DNA from: Pelomyxa schiedti
Lineage: Eukaryota > Evosea > Pelobiontida > Pelomyxidae
Direction: 5' to 3'
Assembly (NCBI GenBank): GCA_020536535.1
Contig: JAHLWZ010000711.1
Location: 1,094 to 65,093 of the forward strand
DNA length: 64,000 nt
Shown here: positions 32,899-45,500 of the stretch, piece after piece
How the letters are laid out: each line of letters opens with the position of its first letter
How positions within the stretch are numbered: the first letter of the stretch is position 1
Program-made: the position numbers and the translations under genes
Notes under the pieces: model-generated
Told to the model about the DNA's origin: nothing
The model's input: only the letters and a program-made list of their open reading frames with translations
The model's database searches: none

Positions 32899-35573
32899 AT
32901 GTCATCTGTACTCTCTGCCAGCGCGCCACTTGGGGCCTCGGCCCCTCCCAGGCCCAAAGTTTTGCCCCCGCTCAAGCTGAACCTGCTCGCGGTGCCCACG
33001 GGGGGCGCAGCGACGGCGCCGCTGAGCCCGAGCTCGACCCTGACTGTGCCCAAGGCGAATTCCCCGCCGCTGCAGTGCATGGCGTCGCCGTCGGCTTCGG
33101 CGACGATGTCAGGACCATCCGGGGGCTTTTTGGGCCTCAGTCTCAGCGCCACGATGTCGCCGTCGGCCCCGGCGGCGTCTCCCATAACTCCGAGGTCGCT
33201 GGCTCTGGCGCATTCGATGAGAGGATCCCCGGACCAGAGAGTGGTTGTGCACTCTCAAATTGGTGACGTGGTGAGTGTGTTTCTATATTGCTTCGCGAAA
33301 TTTTCTTCCTAACCAATGTATACTATCAACATACATTTTTTTCTTACATATAATAATTCTTTTTTTACCGTGGTAACCCCAATTCCATCATAAGACTGTT
33401 GGAGAAGTTATTGGAAGGGGTGCTACTGCTGTAGTTCATAAGGGGCTTGTCTCCACGGGCCAAGTTGTTGCTATTAAAGTTGTGAACTCTTCAGTTGTGA
33501 GTTCTGCTGCCTTCCAATCCATTACAGAGGAGATTGATATGCTGATCAAACTGAACCACAAAAACATCATCAGCGTTTTGGGCTACTCTCTCATGAATAA
33601 GTTTTTGTACATCTTTCTTGAGTTGCGTATTTCCCAGTCTCACATGTGTATCTGACCCCTGCATAAGGTATGGTGAAGGAGGTTCTCTGTCACACACGAT
33701 CAAAGAGTTTGGACCACTTCAAGAAACCCTTGCTGTAATGTATATCGAACAAGTTCTCAAGGCATTAGTTTATCTTCATAGCAAAGAAGTTATACACAGG
33801 TATTCCATAACAATCTCCCCTTCACTCACCCATGATATTCCAATCTGTCCTGAAATAGAGACCTTAAGGTTTTAATACGAATCTAATCTTACCGTTCTGA
33901 TGGTTTCCTCACAGGCTGCAAATATATTGATGACCAAGATAGGAACTGTGAAATTGTGTGACTTTGGAGTCTCTGCAGATTTGCATGATAGCAGCAAGCA
34001 ATTTTCGGTAAGACCCCAGAGAAAATTGCGCTAGTTTTTTTAACTACTCTACAGGTTGTCGGATCACCCTATTGGAGTATGACACTGCGTACTATTTTCC
34101 ATTTTATTTAATTTCCCTCCAATACAACAGTTGCTCCTGAAATTATTCAAATCTCCGGACACTGCCCCGAGTCGGACATATGGTATTTATTGTGTACCTT
34201 TTAAGCCAACTCAAGCAAATAAGGAGTTTGGGTTGCACTATTGTCGAGTTGTTAACTGGAAATCCTCCTTTTTATAAGTAACCAGCTTTTCTATGATAAC
34301 CTCTTAGTTAACAGTTTCTCAGCTTGAATGCTATGGCGGCCATGTTTAAAATTGTGAATGATGACATGCCCATCCCACCTAACTGTTCACCAGTAATAAA
34401 CCCATATATTCTTTTTTTCGTCTTAAGCTTCCTAGGAAATGACTGATGTTCTCCAAAAGTGTTTTAAAAAGGAACCCTCAGAAAGGCCTTCTGCCCAAGA
34501 ATTACTAAATCACCCTCTATTTCAGGTAACAAGCACAAAAGAAACCAAACCAGTAACAGTTTCCAGAAAGCACATTCCAATGCAAGTGCAAATACCGATG
34601 AAATTCAGCGACTGGCTGTTTATTCTCGGTCTGCTAGCTCTACTGCACTGCTTCGTACTTTCTTGCTCTCTTTATCCCCTCTGTAACGTAAATATAGCCT
34701 CACAATCTGGTCTTGCCGCAGAAGCAGCCAAGCCCATTCAAGTCGTATCCGCAACGAAGGAGCTCACGGAAATGAGGCAATTACATGATGATTACAGCAG
34801 AATACAGGAGGAAATTGAGGAACTTACATCAAAAAATACACAACTAAAGAAACTCAATGAAGAAACAGAGGTATTGCGTCTTCATTATTGGCGTTTTCTT
34901 CCCTCTTTCCAGCGACAAATTGAGGCCAGAAATAAAGAATACAAGTTTTTATTGACACACACAATGGATGTCATAAAAGTCCATGCTATGTACTTCTTCA
35001 CTTTTATACCCCTTTTTTTCCTTAACATGAACAGTGGCTCCCAACAAGAGCTAGCGCAAAAAATAGCCATTTTTGAAAGAGAAACCGGAATAGCACTAGT
35101 GAGCCCTTCGCTATTTCTTAATGTTCAATGCATTAATCCAGCTCCACCCAACCTTTTTTTCCCCTCCCCAACAGGTTCCCCAAGAAGAGCCCAAACACAC
35201 ACACCACCACGCGCACCATCACCGCCACAGGCACCGTCACTCAGACACAAGCCTCTCCTCTTCATCCCCAGTCCAGCAAACCCTCAACAACACAGTAATA
35301 ACCACACTCAACAGCGGAGCACAGATTCTGCACACATCGGACTCCAACGCATCACCGCCGGTCACTTCGACTTCCGCGCCGCTCACGGCGCCGCCGTCGC
35401 CGCCTGCACTCGCGCCGAAATCACCCCCGTTGATCGCGGCCAACGGCGCGGCAATGGGGACACCGGAGAACAGAAAGATACTCACCGAGTCTGGAACGAT
35501 GTCGCTGGATCAGAAGAAGAAGAAAGCTGGGTTCTTTGGGAAGCACTTCAGGCGGAAAAGTGATGAAGAGTGA
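32899..35573 (+). CDS. STE-type Ser/Thr kinase of the Cdc7/SepA/MAP3K-epsilon group
   Basis: A Pro/Ser/Ala-rich N-terminus (about 115 residues) precedes the kinase domain: GEVIGRGATAVVHKGLV (Gly loop), VVAIKVVNSS (Lys), LNHKNIISVLGYS, GPLQETLAVMYIEQVLKALV and YLHSKEVIHR; the HRD Asp follows the intron as LKAANILMTK. Then come LCDFGVSADLHDSS, VVGSPYW with an intron leading to [26 protein letters not shown] and RPSAQELLNHPLF. This block pattern matches fungal Cdc7/Sid1-pathway, Dictyostelium SepA and plant MAP3K-epsilon kinases that control cytokinesis. A coiled coil (about EMRQLHDDYSRIQEEIEEL) and a His/Ser/Pro-rich basic tail follow. The ARM-like repeats of MAP3K-epsilon are absent. At least nine introns. 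Confidence 0.85.
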
Positions 35574-35728
35574 GGAGCAATTGGGGCACCCTTTGGCGTT
35601 GGGCACAGTTACTTACACTTTTTGTATCTATCTACTGTTTAAAAATATTCGTCTATTTTCTTTTTCTTGTTGCTTCAAAAAGGATAGGGTGTGGCAGTGT
35701 GCCGCTCTTTTTTTTTTTTTACAGCTGA

Positions 35729-36712
35729 TCAAAACACCAGGAATTTTGCAATTTTAGTCAGGAGAAACCCGGGTAGTGCTAGCAAGGAGCTGTCCTTTCC
35801 GGTTCTGGGGTGGTGTGCACAAAGAACGGAAATAACAGCCTTCCTGTAAGCATGGAGGCCATATTTGCGCCACGTGAGGCCACAGATGTAGGGAAATTTG
35901 CCACTACCCCAGCGGCATAGTGAATCCTGCAGAATTTTGTTGGTGACGTGCCGGGGAGTGGATGTTGCAGACTCTCTCTGGTTCTGCATTGCACAGAAAA
36001 TCCTATCAGAGTACGGTTTGAGGTGAATTGTGCCCCATTTCTTGGGATCGTCCGGAATACCGTGATGCGAAGTGTTGCACCAGGTGCCTGGCTTGATGAA
36101 GCACAGCTGGTGAACTCTTACGGTGTAAAAGGGCACAAATTCTTCAATTTGCAACGCTCCTGGTAGAGAGGGCCGTATGATTTCCGAGGAAGGAAATGAA
36201 TGGAATTACACAGGAACTTAGGGTCAAAAATGCTTACCTTTGCTTGCACGGTATAGCAAAGGACCGGAGCAAACAACTTCTCCAACTTCGTTCACAGTCC
36301 ACACTCCCTCGCTTAGTCCAAAATATGCCACACTGGTACCACTAGTTTAAATAGAAATGGGTTAGTAGATAACCCTAGTAGTAGTCGAAAGCATTTAATG
36401 TATCTGTGAGGTATATCTGGGGGGTATTGTTTGTGCGCACATACAAGATGTCTCAGCCAACTCATAGTGACTACGACCCTTCTCGTCAGTAGACAACGCT
36501 AGAATTACATCGTGTTTGCTCTATGTTTCGTTTCATGGTTTCATTCAACAACATCGAAGCAAACATGGTGCAGTGAGTGGCTCCACATTCCGTCCACCAT
36601 CGTTTCGTCGATCAAAACATCGTCGGTGTACCCTGACCCTTCGTTATTTCCCATACGGCCGGGTAATTCTCCTAACTAACACAATAGTGCCCCAGATGGA
36701 ATTGGCAGTCAT
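35729..36712 (-). CDS. Protein of unknown function, about five exons
   Basis: Likely start MTANSIWGTIVLVRRI at 36712. Coding-looking exons follow: YTDDVLIDETMVDGMWSHS, VILALSTDEKGRSHYELAE, TSVAYFGLSEGVWTVNEVGE, then a long last exon with EEFVPFYTVRVHQLCFIKPG, GTIHLKPYSDRIFCAMQN and ITKIL-type helices. The final residues SSLLALPGFLLTKIAKFLVF resemble an F-box or SOCS-like helix, but that is weak. The frame is consistent and the putative introns are short and GT-AG. No family was recognised. It ends 155 bp after the kinase gene stop and is convergent with it. Confidence 0.5.
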
Positions 36713-36900
36713 GGTGTAGCAGCTGGTTATTTGGCGAAGGTTAGTTCGCAGTAGATCTCTGCTTAAAAAGCTCCACACAATACTTCTGTAATTTTGTATG
36801 GCAGAACCAATAACTCTCACTAAACTGAGGTCTGACGAAACAAAAAAAAGACTTTTTTTCCCCTCCCAAGGATGGAATAAGTAAAAGCAACAAACAAATT

Positions 36901-38928
36901 TTAGAAGCGGAAGCCAAATTCCTCCCCAAACTCGGCTTTGGACTCTTTGTTGAAAATCTCGATGTACTGGTGAATGGTGGTGACGGCAAGCAGAATTCCT
37001 GTTCCTGATCCAATGGCACCCATAAAGTCCGCCGTGACTGTTTTGTTTGTTACTACTGAGCTGGGGGTGGAAAGTAAAAGGAAGATACCAGACAAAGCAC
37101 CAATGCAGAGACCGCCAAGAGCGGCTGCTGTTGGGATGTATCTGTTGAGTCGCTTCTCCATGGAAGTGTCCCTGTAGCCTGCGAGTGTCATTCTCTTGTC
37201 ACGAAGGTCTTTGGCCACATCCGCAGCTGAGCTGCCTGAGACCTCAATCCAGGTCTTGGAAAACACCGCACAAGTGGTAAGAACGAAGGTAACATAGACG
37301 ATTCCGTGCAGCGGGTCTAGGAAAGTGGTAAATATCACGAAGCCAAAGGAAACCATTAAGTACACACCCGTTAAAAACGCGTACATGCTGTTTGGAGGTG
37401 ACAGGTAATAAGCCAGACCTCCAACAGGGACTGACTGCCCTTGAGAACCAGGTGGAATCTGGAACGAATGAGATCGTTTGCTGTAAAAAGGTAAGGTTGT
37501 ACCTCCCACTGGCCGATAAGGCTCACAAATGGGTAATCTCCATAACGGCGATAGATCAACTGTGAAAGGAAATACATGTTGCTGACCATGGCAGTTTGCA
37601 AGATAATTGGAATGTTGCTTGTGTAGAAGAGCTATCGTAGAGATTACTAAAAAGTATGCAGGAAATGCGTATGGACCTTAATTGGGTAGGAACCACCAGG
37701 ACCCCTTACGTTCTGAGAGTGTAAGGCGAGCTGCACTCTGAACCCCTATGAATTGTTGAGGAAATTATTTTACTTACGAGACAAACCTGGAACTCGATAA
37801 CAACTAAGAAGATAATGATAGTAGCAATAAGATTTGTAATGTTTGGCAGGTTGGAGCGGTAAAAGGCCTCTTTCAATGCACGGACCTTGTCCGCACGTGT
37901 AATGAGAAGGTGGAAGAGTGCGATAATGGCTCCCTCAAACTCGACACCTGGAAGGTTATGGTTTGACGGTTCATATGATTGAAATAAAGGTACCTCGACC
38001 ACTGTTCACGGTGGCGGGGCTCAGAGATTTCCAGATAATATTCTCACAAATATTGGTGGCAATAAACAAAGAAATGCCAGAGCCCAAACCATAACCCTTT
38101 TGGAGTAGTTCATCCTTTTGGATACTAAGATCACACAGTTGTATTAAAGAGGAGAGCACACAAGGGTGATGACAATGATGCCGGCAAACATAAGTTGCAC
38201 GATGATTAGGAAACCGTTTATAAAACCAAGGTCACGAGGGTCTCCGTACATGCCTTTATGGATAGTTATTCCATGCACTACTAGTAGACTCAAAAGAGAT
38301 TACCAGACAACACATATGCTGTGCCTTGTCCAATCGTGATAATCATACCAAAAACTGAGCAAACAATTAGGGTGAGAAAGCCCAACAAAATAAGTACGTT
38401 TTTGTGCGCCGTTGAAGAGTGCACGATCCTCGCGAAGTCCTTGATCCACAGAGATAATCTTCGACCCGGCAAGAAGTTGCATCACAAGGGAGCTGGTGAC
38501 AATAGGGCTGGAGGAGTGTAAGCCATTTCAAAAACTAACATGCACCCCCCAGCTCACCTGATTCCCAACTCCATCAAAGTTCCACGGTTTGATGCCATCA
38601 CCACACGCGCCCAGTAGAATGGGTCAACATCAGTTGCTTTGATTCCAAACAGTGGGATTTGGCAACAAACAAGGAAAATGAACAATGTGATCACTGTCCA
38701 CAACAACTTCTCGCGGAATTGAACCTATTGTGTCCAAAGCCAGAGAGACCATACTTCAGCCAGTTGCCACAAAAAACGAAAGAAAAAAAACGGAGAGCAG
38801 ACGACAACAACGAATGCGAACTACGCAACAACAACAAAGATCTACGACAAGTGTACCTTGCGGTCCGGTTGTGCGACCTCCGGGAGGACGTTCAAAAATG
38901 GCTTCGTGAGCTGTAGGAACCGCACCAT
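36901..38928 (-). CDS. SEC61A: Sec61 translocon subunit alpha
   Basis: The protein-conducting channel of the endoplasmic reticulum. ATG at 38928 gives [20 protein letters not shown], matching the family's amphipathic start. Further exons encode LMELGI-type residues, [63 protein letters not shown] and [20 protein letters not shown], then [20 protein letters not shown] and [20 protein letters not shown], ending EEFGFRF at 36901. Ten membrane helices are expected from the family. About eight introns, the first large enough to hold a long antisense open frame. All core signatures are present and the gene looks intact. Confidence 0.93.
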
Positions 38929-39069
38929 TTTTTACTTAAAAATGGTTTTTTGTCTTGTGTTGCAGCGACTTTTTCCAATTTTTCTTTTCTACTTTAGACC
39001 GTCGTTGTTTGACGTGGCTCTAATACAGTTGACGAGATTTTGACTTTATCTTCAATCACAAGGATCAGC

Positions 39070-40265
39070 ACAGTCCTGCGGTGAACATCCATGGATAATC
39101 ATAGCACAATCCCCAGATCGTCTGGTCATTCTAGACAAGAGTTGGGCCCTGGAAACAAATCTTCACAATTTCCAACTTGGGTTCGAACGAAACGAACAAA
39201 CGAGGTGAAGTTAACGAACGTCGATGGCTGCCACGACTTGTACAACACAGCACACACAACGGTACCATCCCATAATTGGGTGTGAAGGCGAGGCCTTGGT
39301 GACGGCTGAGCTCCGTGGTTCGTTGTTGGAAGTGGCCGCTTGGGCTCTGCATGTAAATCCCTTCTAATACAATGAAGTCCCCACGCACGAAATATCGTGG
39401 AGTGATTTTAATACGAAGGGGCAAAAAAAACCAAACAGAACAATACATTTTACCAAAGAAAGTTTGATGAAGCTTGTTGTTTTGACACCTCTGATGTATT
39501 TAATTGGCTCAAAGAGGGCAAGCCAATTGAGATGTCTTTTTCTGGGGATACACTGATTCTATTGTAGAAATTACAATCACAACACTCATCACACTGAACG
39601 ACCTCTTAAAAAATAAACACACCAGGTGCACGGGAACAAACATGAAAATAAAGCTAGCACTTCCACAAGGTACTGTCCCTGTTCAAGATACAACCAGACT
39701 TGCCTTGGAAGTTGCATCTTTGCGTTCTGAGATACAAAAGCTCAGAAATGTGAAGAAGTGCTCTTGGTGTATTTTTTATCCTGGAAGGACTATTACTGGA
39801 ACGGCGTGGCAAGATATACCTCTCAGTTGCACATTAAAATGTCTCTCAGCTGTCAAGGTTCTACTACTTTAACTACACTATCACATTAGAATCGTTGGCT
39901 AACCAATGGCCAGGTAACCATACAATTCAGTGCACTCATAAATCCAGTCTATGGAGGTGCTAGAATCATGATGGATGGAACGACTGTATTTGGAAAACAA
40001 CCTACCTACGGGCTACAGTGGCTTGCTCCACAAACGGGAGTTTGGTGTCGTGTGTCTCACTCTCCTTCATACATTTTCCTCCCTTGTATAACCCCAAAAA
40101 AAAGATTACAACATTGCCCGGATCCTCGAGCCCATCACACCCGGCGTTCACACATTCACAGTCCAACTTCGTGCACAGAACGACGGCGGGACCGTACAGA
40201 TACACGGAGGCGACGCCGATACCCAGTTCTGTCCTGCCTCTCTGTTTGTGGAGAACGTGGAGTGA
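39070..40265 (+). CDS. Protein of unknown function with coiled coil and beta-rich end
   Basis: Start unresolved. Coding-like exons on the plus strand include IIIAQSPDRLVILDKSWALE, FERNEQTR, EALVTAELRGSLLEVAAWAL, YNEVPTHEISWSDFNTKG and FDEACCFDTSDVFNWLKEGK. An intron (GTAGAA to ACCAG, about 39565-39624) joins FSGDTLILL in phase to CTGTNMKIKLALPQGTVPV, then a short coiled coil LALEVASLRSEIQKLRN. After another intron come VTIQFSALINPVYGGARIMM and PGVHTFTVQLRAQNDGGTVQ, ending FCPASLFVENVE at 40265. The ATG at 39642 is a possible start if the upstream exons belong elsewhere. No family recognised; the end looks like a beta-sandwich. Confidence 0.5.
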
Positions 40266-40399
40266 CCTGTCGCACGAACGGGGGAAGGAGAACTTTGCGA
40301 AACTTGGTTGTTAGTGTCCAAGACAACCCGTTGGTTGAAGCCTTCAAAAAAATAAAGCCAAGTCAAAACAAGAAAGAAGGACAGAAAAAAAAAAAACAA

Positions 40400-40915
40400 A
40401 TGAGCGGTTGCTGCCCTAGTTCGCCGCGCAGCGGGGAGGAGATCAACTCGGACGACGATGACGAAGAGAACGAAGACGTGACCACGCACCACCCGCTCGC
40501 GATGCCGTCGATTTCCTCCGACTCCGCGTCGTGCGCCGCCTCGTCGCCTCCCTCTTCGCACCAGCGCGACTGCCTGCTTCCCCGTCTCACGAGGCCGACG
40601 TCTCTCGAGCCCGAGCTGCAGCGCCGCGTTTTCGCGTACACCACCGACGGCGCGAACCGCTGCGTCGCGTCGCCCATCGTCGACGACATCGTCGGCAAGC
40701 GGCGGTGCAAGGACAACCTCGGCAGCATGGGCTCGCTGTGCTACGTGCGCGTGCTCGCCGAGGACGACCCAGACCGCGCCACGCTTCTGCGAAAACTGGC
40801 GGGGGAGGAGCCCTGGGCGTCGCCGGCTGAAGCCAGAGCTGTTGGTGTTTTGCTTGGAATGGCTATTGGTGACAGTTTTGGTGCTAGGCTGGAAGTATGC
40901 TTTTCTTTTTTTCCC

Positions 40916-40947
<32 letters not shown>

Positions 40948-42248
40948 TTTCCCGTTTTTTTTTCCCTTTTTTCCCCCCCTTTTTTTTTCCTCTTCCCCTC
41001 TTTTCCTTCCTTTTGTTTCCTAAGTTAGTTTGGTTTTGCTTTGTTTTGTTTTCTTTTGTGTATTAACCTGGTGTAGTTTAGCCATATACGTTATGGAGTC
41101 ATTACACTTAGAGATATGAACAATGCTGGTGGAAGTTTTGGACTACGATCGGGTCAGTGGACAGACGATAATTCAATGGGTCTATGTGTTGCAGATTCTC
41201 TGCTTTCTTCTCACGGGACTCTTGACCCCCATGATCTTATGATACGATTCCAAGCCTGGTGGAACGGTGGCTACAATAACGGGTTCTGCTATGACTCAAG
41301 CAACCACTGGAAGCATTCTGTTGGACTCGGTGGAAATGTGACCTCCCTTCTACACTAGTCCCGTCTGTTTTATTTATCTGGAATTTAGATTTCCATGTCC
41401 ATGCACAGCTATTTAAGACAAGGAAATCCCTATACGACAGCTGGTGATAGAGAAACGAGTGGCAATGGTTCCATAATGCGTAATGGTGCCCCACCAGTTT
41501 GCCATCATGATAACATCGCCCTTGCTGAGGAGGTTGATTATTCGTTTCACTCGCATATTTTTGACAACTCTTCCAGACCGCAAGGCTACAGAGTTTAGTT
41601 ACACACCAAGGTGACGAGGCCGCTGAATGCTGTAGGCTGCTTGCCCATGTTGTTGTAAAAGGTAACTGAGTAAAAATTATCCCAATTTGTTCTGACAAGT
41701 AGTAGCAATCAATGGAGAAAGTAAGGAATCCATCATGACCAACCTTGGTACCACTTTCCACAGTGAAGTTCCGTCTGCGCGAGCCCTTGCGCGAAGTGAG
41801 ACTGAGAACGGTGATCCAAATCGCAATTGGCAGTGGCGTGCCGATGAGTACCGATACAGCCCTAAGAGAGCAAATATGCAGCCAGGGTACATTGGCAGTT
41901 ACGCAATGGATGGCTTGTGCATGGCGTTGCATTGCATATGGACGTAAGTCGATTTTATTTTTAAAGTGCAAAGCTAAACTCTACATAGAACCAACTCATT
42001 CGAGGAAGCCATAATTAAATCAGCCAACTTATGTGGTGATGCCGACTCTGTCACATCTGTCACAGGCCAAATGGCTGGTGCTTTGTACGTCTCCCCCATT
42101 CCCAACACAACGCGAAGCTAACAGCCACACAAATAGGTACGGGGCAAACACAATACCGCAGGATTGGATGAATAAAGTGATGCAATGGGATGGTCATGGT
42201 GACATACCACTCCGCGCCTACAGGCTGTTCCACCACAAATACCTGTGA
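40400..42248 (+). CDS. ADP-ribosylglycohydrolase (ARH/DraG family)
   Basis: These dimagnesium enzymes remove ADP-ribose from proteins or related molecules. An acidic and Ser-rich N-terminus of about 150 residues precedes the core. Metal and active-site motifs are all visible: VLLGMAIGDSFGARLE, GQWTDDNSMGLCVADSLL (T-D-D), GNGSIMRNGAPP (catalytic loop) and SANLCGDADSVTSVTGQMAG (G-D-A-D-S, second metal triad), then ALYGANTIPQDWMNKV. Introns fall near 40895-41080 (very T-rich), 41330-41390, 41500-41580, 41660-41730 and 41943-41990. The start is ATG at 40400, just after an A-tract. ARH1/ARH3 or DraG-like type cannot be told apart by eye. The core is complete and probably active. Confidence 0.87.
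40903..41030 (+). repeat. Long polypyrimidine (T/C) tract inside an ARH intron
   Basis: Within the first intron of the ARH gene the plus strand is almost pure T and C for more than 100 bases, including a run of about 28 T's (roughly 40923-40950) and C6/T9 blocks. Such homopyrimidine tracts can form triplex (H-DNA) structures and are prone to length error in assembly. Confidence 0.7.
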
Positions 42249-42507
42249 TCGGCCCCCAGCACCCATTCCTTTCATCATCCAGTAACCACCACCACGTTTT
42301 CTGTGTGTCACTTCAGGGTAGTTCTTTACCTGGTTCAGTTCTATCTAATCTTGAAGTTACCTTTCTTTTTCTTATCTTCTTTCGTTTCTTCATTGTCATC
42401 AAATTCACGAAAGGAATCAAAAAACGAAAAAAACTTTCGTGAAGAACGGCGATGTCAGGTGTCGTTTAACCCGTTTTTTTCCGTGACACCCATGAACTAA
42501 TCATACA

Positions 42508-45500
42508 ATGACAGGAGATCCATACAACGACGACGAGGCCTGGACGCCCCCTCCAACGACGCCCAACAAGATCAACACCACCATCGCCGCCAACAACAAC
42601 ACCAACACCAACACCACTGCGAGATCGTTGGCACCAACGGGGTACGAGGACAACCTGGCGTCTTCCCACCTACCATCACCATCGTCGTCAACAGCAACAG
42701 CAGCAGCATCGGCTCCCATAATCAACAGAACGGCGGCACGCACCAGCAGCACCAAAAACAGCGGATACGAGGAGGACGAAGAGGAAGAGGAGGAAGAGGA
42801 GGACGACGACGAGGGCGGGGGCCTGTACAAAATCAAAGCGACGCCCGGCCGCGGCGGATACGAAGACGACCAAGACGAAGGTGGAGACAACGCACTGTAC
42901 AACGTAGATGCCAACGGGTACGACGACGGCAGCGGCGGCGGGGGCGGTGGCGGGGGCGGCAAGGGTGGCGGGAGGGCAGCAGCAGCCGCGGCGGCGGCGG
43001 CGAGGAAGCCAGGGGGCCCGCAGAAGGGACCTGTGCCAACGCCCATGCCCACTGCTTCTGGTTCCGGGGCATTGTCACATTCGACCACTCTGGTGGCTTT
43101 GAGTGTACATTCAGGTTGGTTGGCTTTCGTATTCAATTCGAATTAAATACTAGAATGGTAAAGCAAAATAACCATGACAGAAAACTCCTTATTAGCACAT
43201 CCCTTTTCAACGTGCCTTTATAAACAAAAAAATAATCGATTCTGAATTTAATGGTAACTAATATGTTCAATCCAAAACAGGCTCTCCAACAGATGAAGGA
43301 TTCGGTATTTTTCCACCCCAAACTTTGTTACATTGCCCAATCATGATTTCAACACATTTTAGATCCACACACTTGGAACAAAAACTTCCAGGATGGTTTG
43401 GATGCTCTGCGAGCATGTGAAGATGGAACTACAACTGCCCTCGATCCTAACCACCATGACCAACTGGTGGCTGCTTGGACAATGATTAGGAATGCTGCTG
43501 CTGATTTTGTTCATGCAGCTCAAGTTTATGGCAAAATTATCATTGGAGAACAATTTTTACCAATGGCACAAAAGTCAATTAAACCGGCCAAAGTAGGAGG
43601 TGTTGCTGGTGGAGAGGTTTGTTCTTCTCCCTTTTCAGGTTTTTTGTAACTTTGCAACAAGAAATTTATTGTGAATGGCATCTTATTTAAATTTGCCAGA
43701 GATTTTAACAATCTCTATGGAGGTGACGATGATATTACTTCAAAAGTTGCAGGACATGAGCTTAAGGTACCTTTTTTTTTTTAAAGGGCTTACTTTTTTG
43801 TATTTATACAAAACTTTATAGAGTTGCGTTCGATTTTTTGATGCTGCTAAATCTAAAATCAGAGTGCCACTTATGGCTACTGTGGGTAAACAAAGACATT
43901 TGCCTTCAGTGCCCTTATTTTTTTGTTCCCTGTTTTCACAACTAGGTTGATTACCTTGGATTTAGGCTTACGGCAATTTCACTCATCCCAATTATTCCAA
44001 GCTCGTATGTGCCATTTCCTCACATTTTTTTCTTAAAATATTCCCAGTTCACCAGTCTATGGTTCAAGAGATGGAGGAAACACCATATACCACAGTGACC
44101 CAGTTGTCAATGAATTAATGAAGAGCATATGCGGTACTATGAACCTTAAGGAACATCTATGTGGTCTCAAGTACTTGGCAACTTCTGTGGAACCTTTTAC
44201 TAATAAGGATATTAAGAGCAGACCACTTGTTGAGTGGTCCTACTGACATAGAAGTGCATAAAGGAACTGATGGAAACTACTATGTGCCTACCCTTTATTT
44301 TCCTTCGAACTTCATTCTTAAAGTGAAGTAGGTTCTTGATGTTTCCAGATTATTCCCCCCTGAAACTCCTATTCCAACGTTAGTTCTTCTTCTGGATGCC
44401 AGTAGTTTTTAAAGTACTGTAGGGTTGTCCGGTGCTACCTCCATCGGCTTCTTCGTCCTGAATTAGTACTCTCTAGTACAAAGGCACTGTCTTCAGATGC
44501 TTTATCTCCTTTTTCCCGTGCTGACCCCGACAATGCAAAATTGAATGCTGATGTAAACGAATTAACTGATACTTTGCACCAAAAGGTTTTTTTTTACTAT
44601 TTGCTCTGCACTTGCTCATTGTTTAAGATTATCCCCGAATTTGCTGAAATGCTTGATACAAAATTTGTAAATATCAGTCCTTCAGATCCTGCCACCCTTG
44701 AAATCAGCTCCAAGATGCATGCAGCTGGTACCTTTTCTTCATCGGGGGGAAATTAAGATTAATCCAGGAATCAATCTGCGACACTATGGGGAAGTTTGGG
44801 CACTTTGCAAGCAGTCATCTGTGAAGGAAATCCTCAAAACCGAAATTGCATCACGGGCAATCAAAGTATATTTCCCTCTCATGTAAAATCCTGTGTAAAT
44901 TACCTTTGGGCTAGGTAATTTTACGCAAAAAGCTGCGTGAACTAATGAAAGTAGAGAAAAGATTATCACAGACTCCTTTCTCCCATTTAATTGTTGAATA
45001 TATCAATGTAGTGCTATGTACTGTTGCTTCAACCAAGTACATTTCTTGGAAAAAATTAACAGTGGTAATTTTCCTCTTAGGGAGACAATTATCAGACGTG
45101 CCGAACTGGAGACACGAGACAGGCTGATGAAAACTGAGTGGGAAAATGTGATACATCCCCGAATGGCAACTTATACAGGTTACAATGCACCATGGTACAT
45201 CAGCATGTCTGCTGAACCACTGGTGTGCAAAAACTGTATTAAATCACCACCTAAGCTTGAGAAAGGGTGTACTGAGAAGATTAGAAGATATGATGGGGCT
45301 TCAGTTTTCCACACAATCGACAAAGAGCTTCTTTATTGATAAAATTTGTGGATTTTCGTTTTCTGATCGTGATCTCTTGTCTCTGCCTGGCAAGGTATAG
45401 ACACTTTGATTCATCAACCTCTCACACCAACAGATAACACATATGAATCTCTTTTCAAGTAGTCCTCTTTAACTTGTTTTATACCGATCAACATTTGATT

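Noticed and set aside
38659-38916. Plus-strand 85-codon frame opposite the Sec61 start
   Set aside because: It covers the first Sec61 exon and intron in antisense; the Sec61 N-terminus is unmistakable.
42501-43136. Minus-strand 211-codon frame
   Set aside because: Shadow of the low-complexity first exon of the CLU-WD40 gene.
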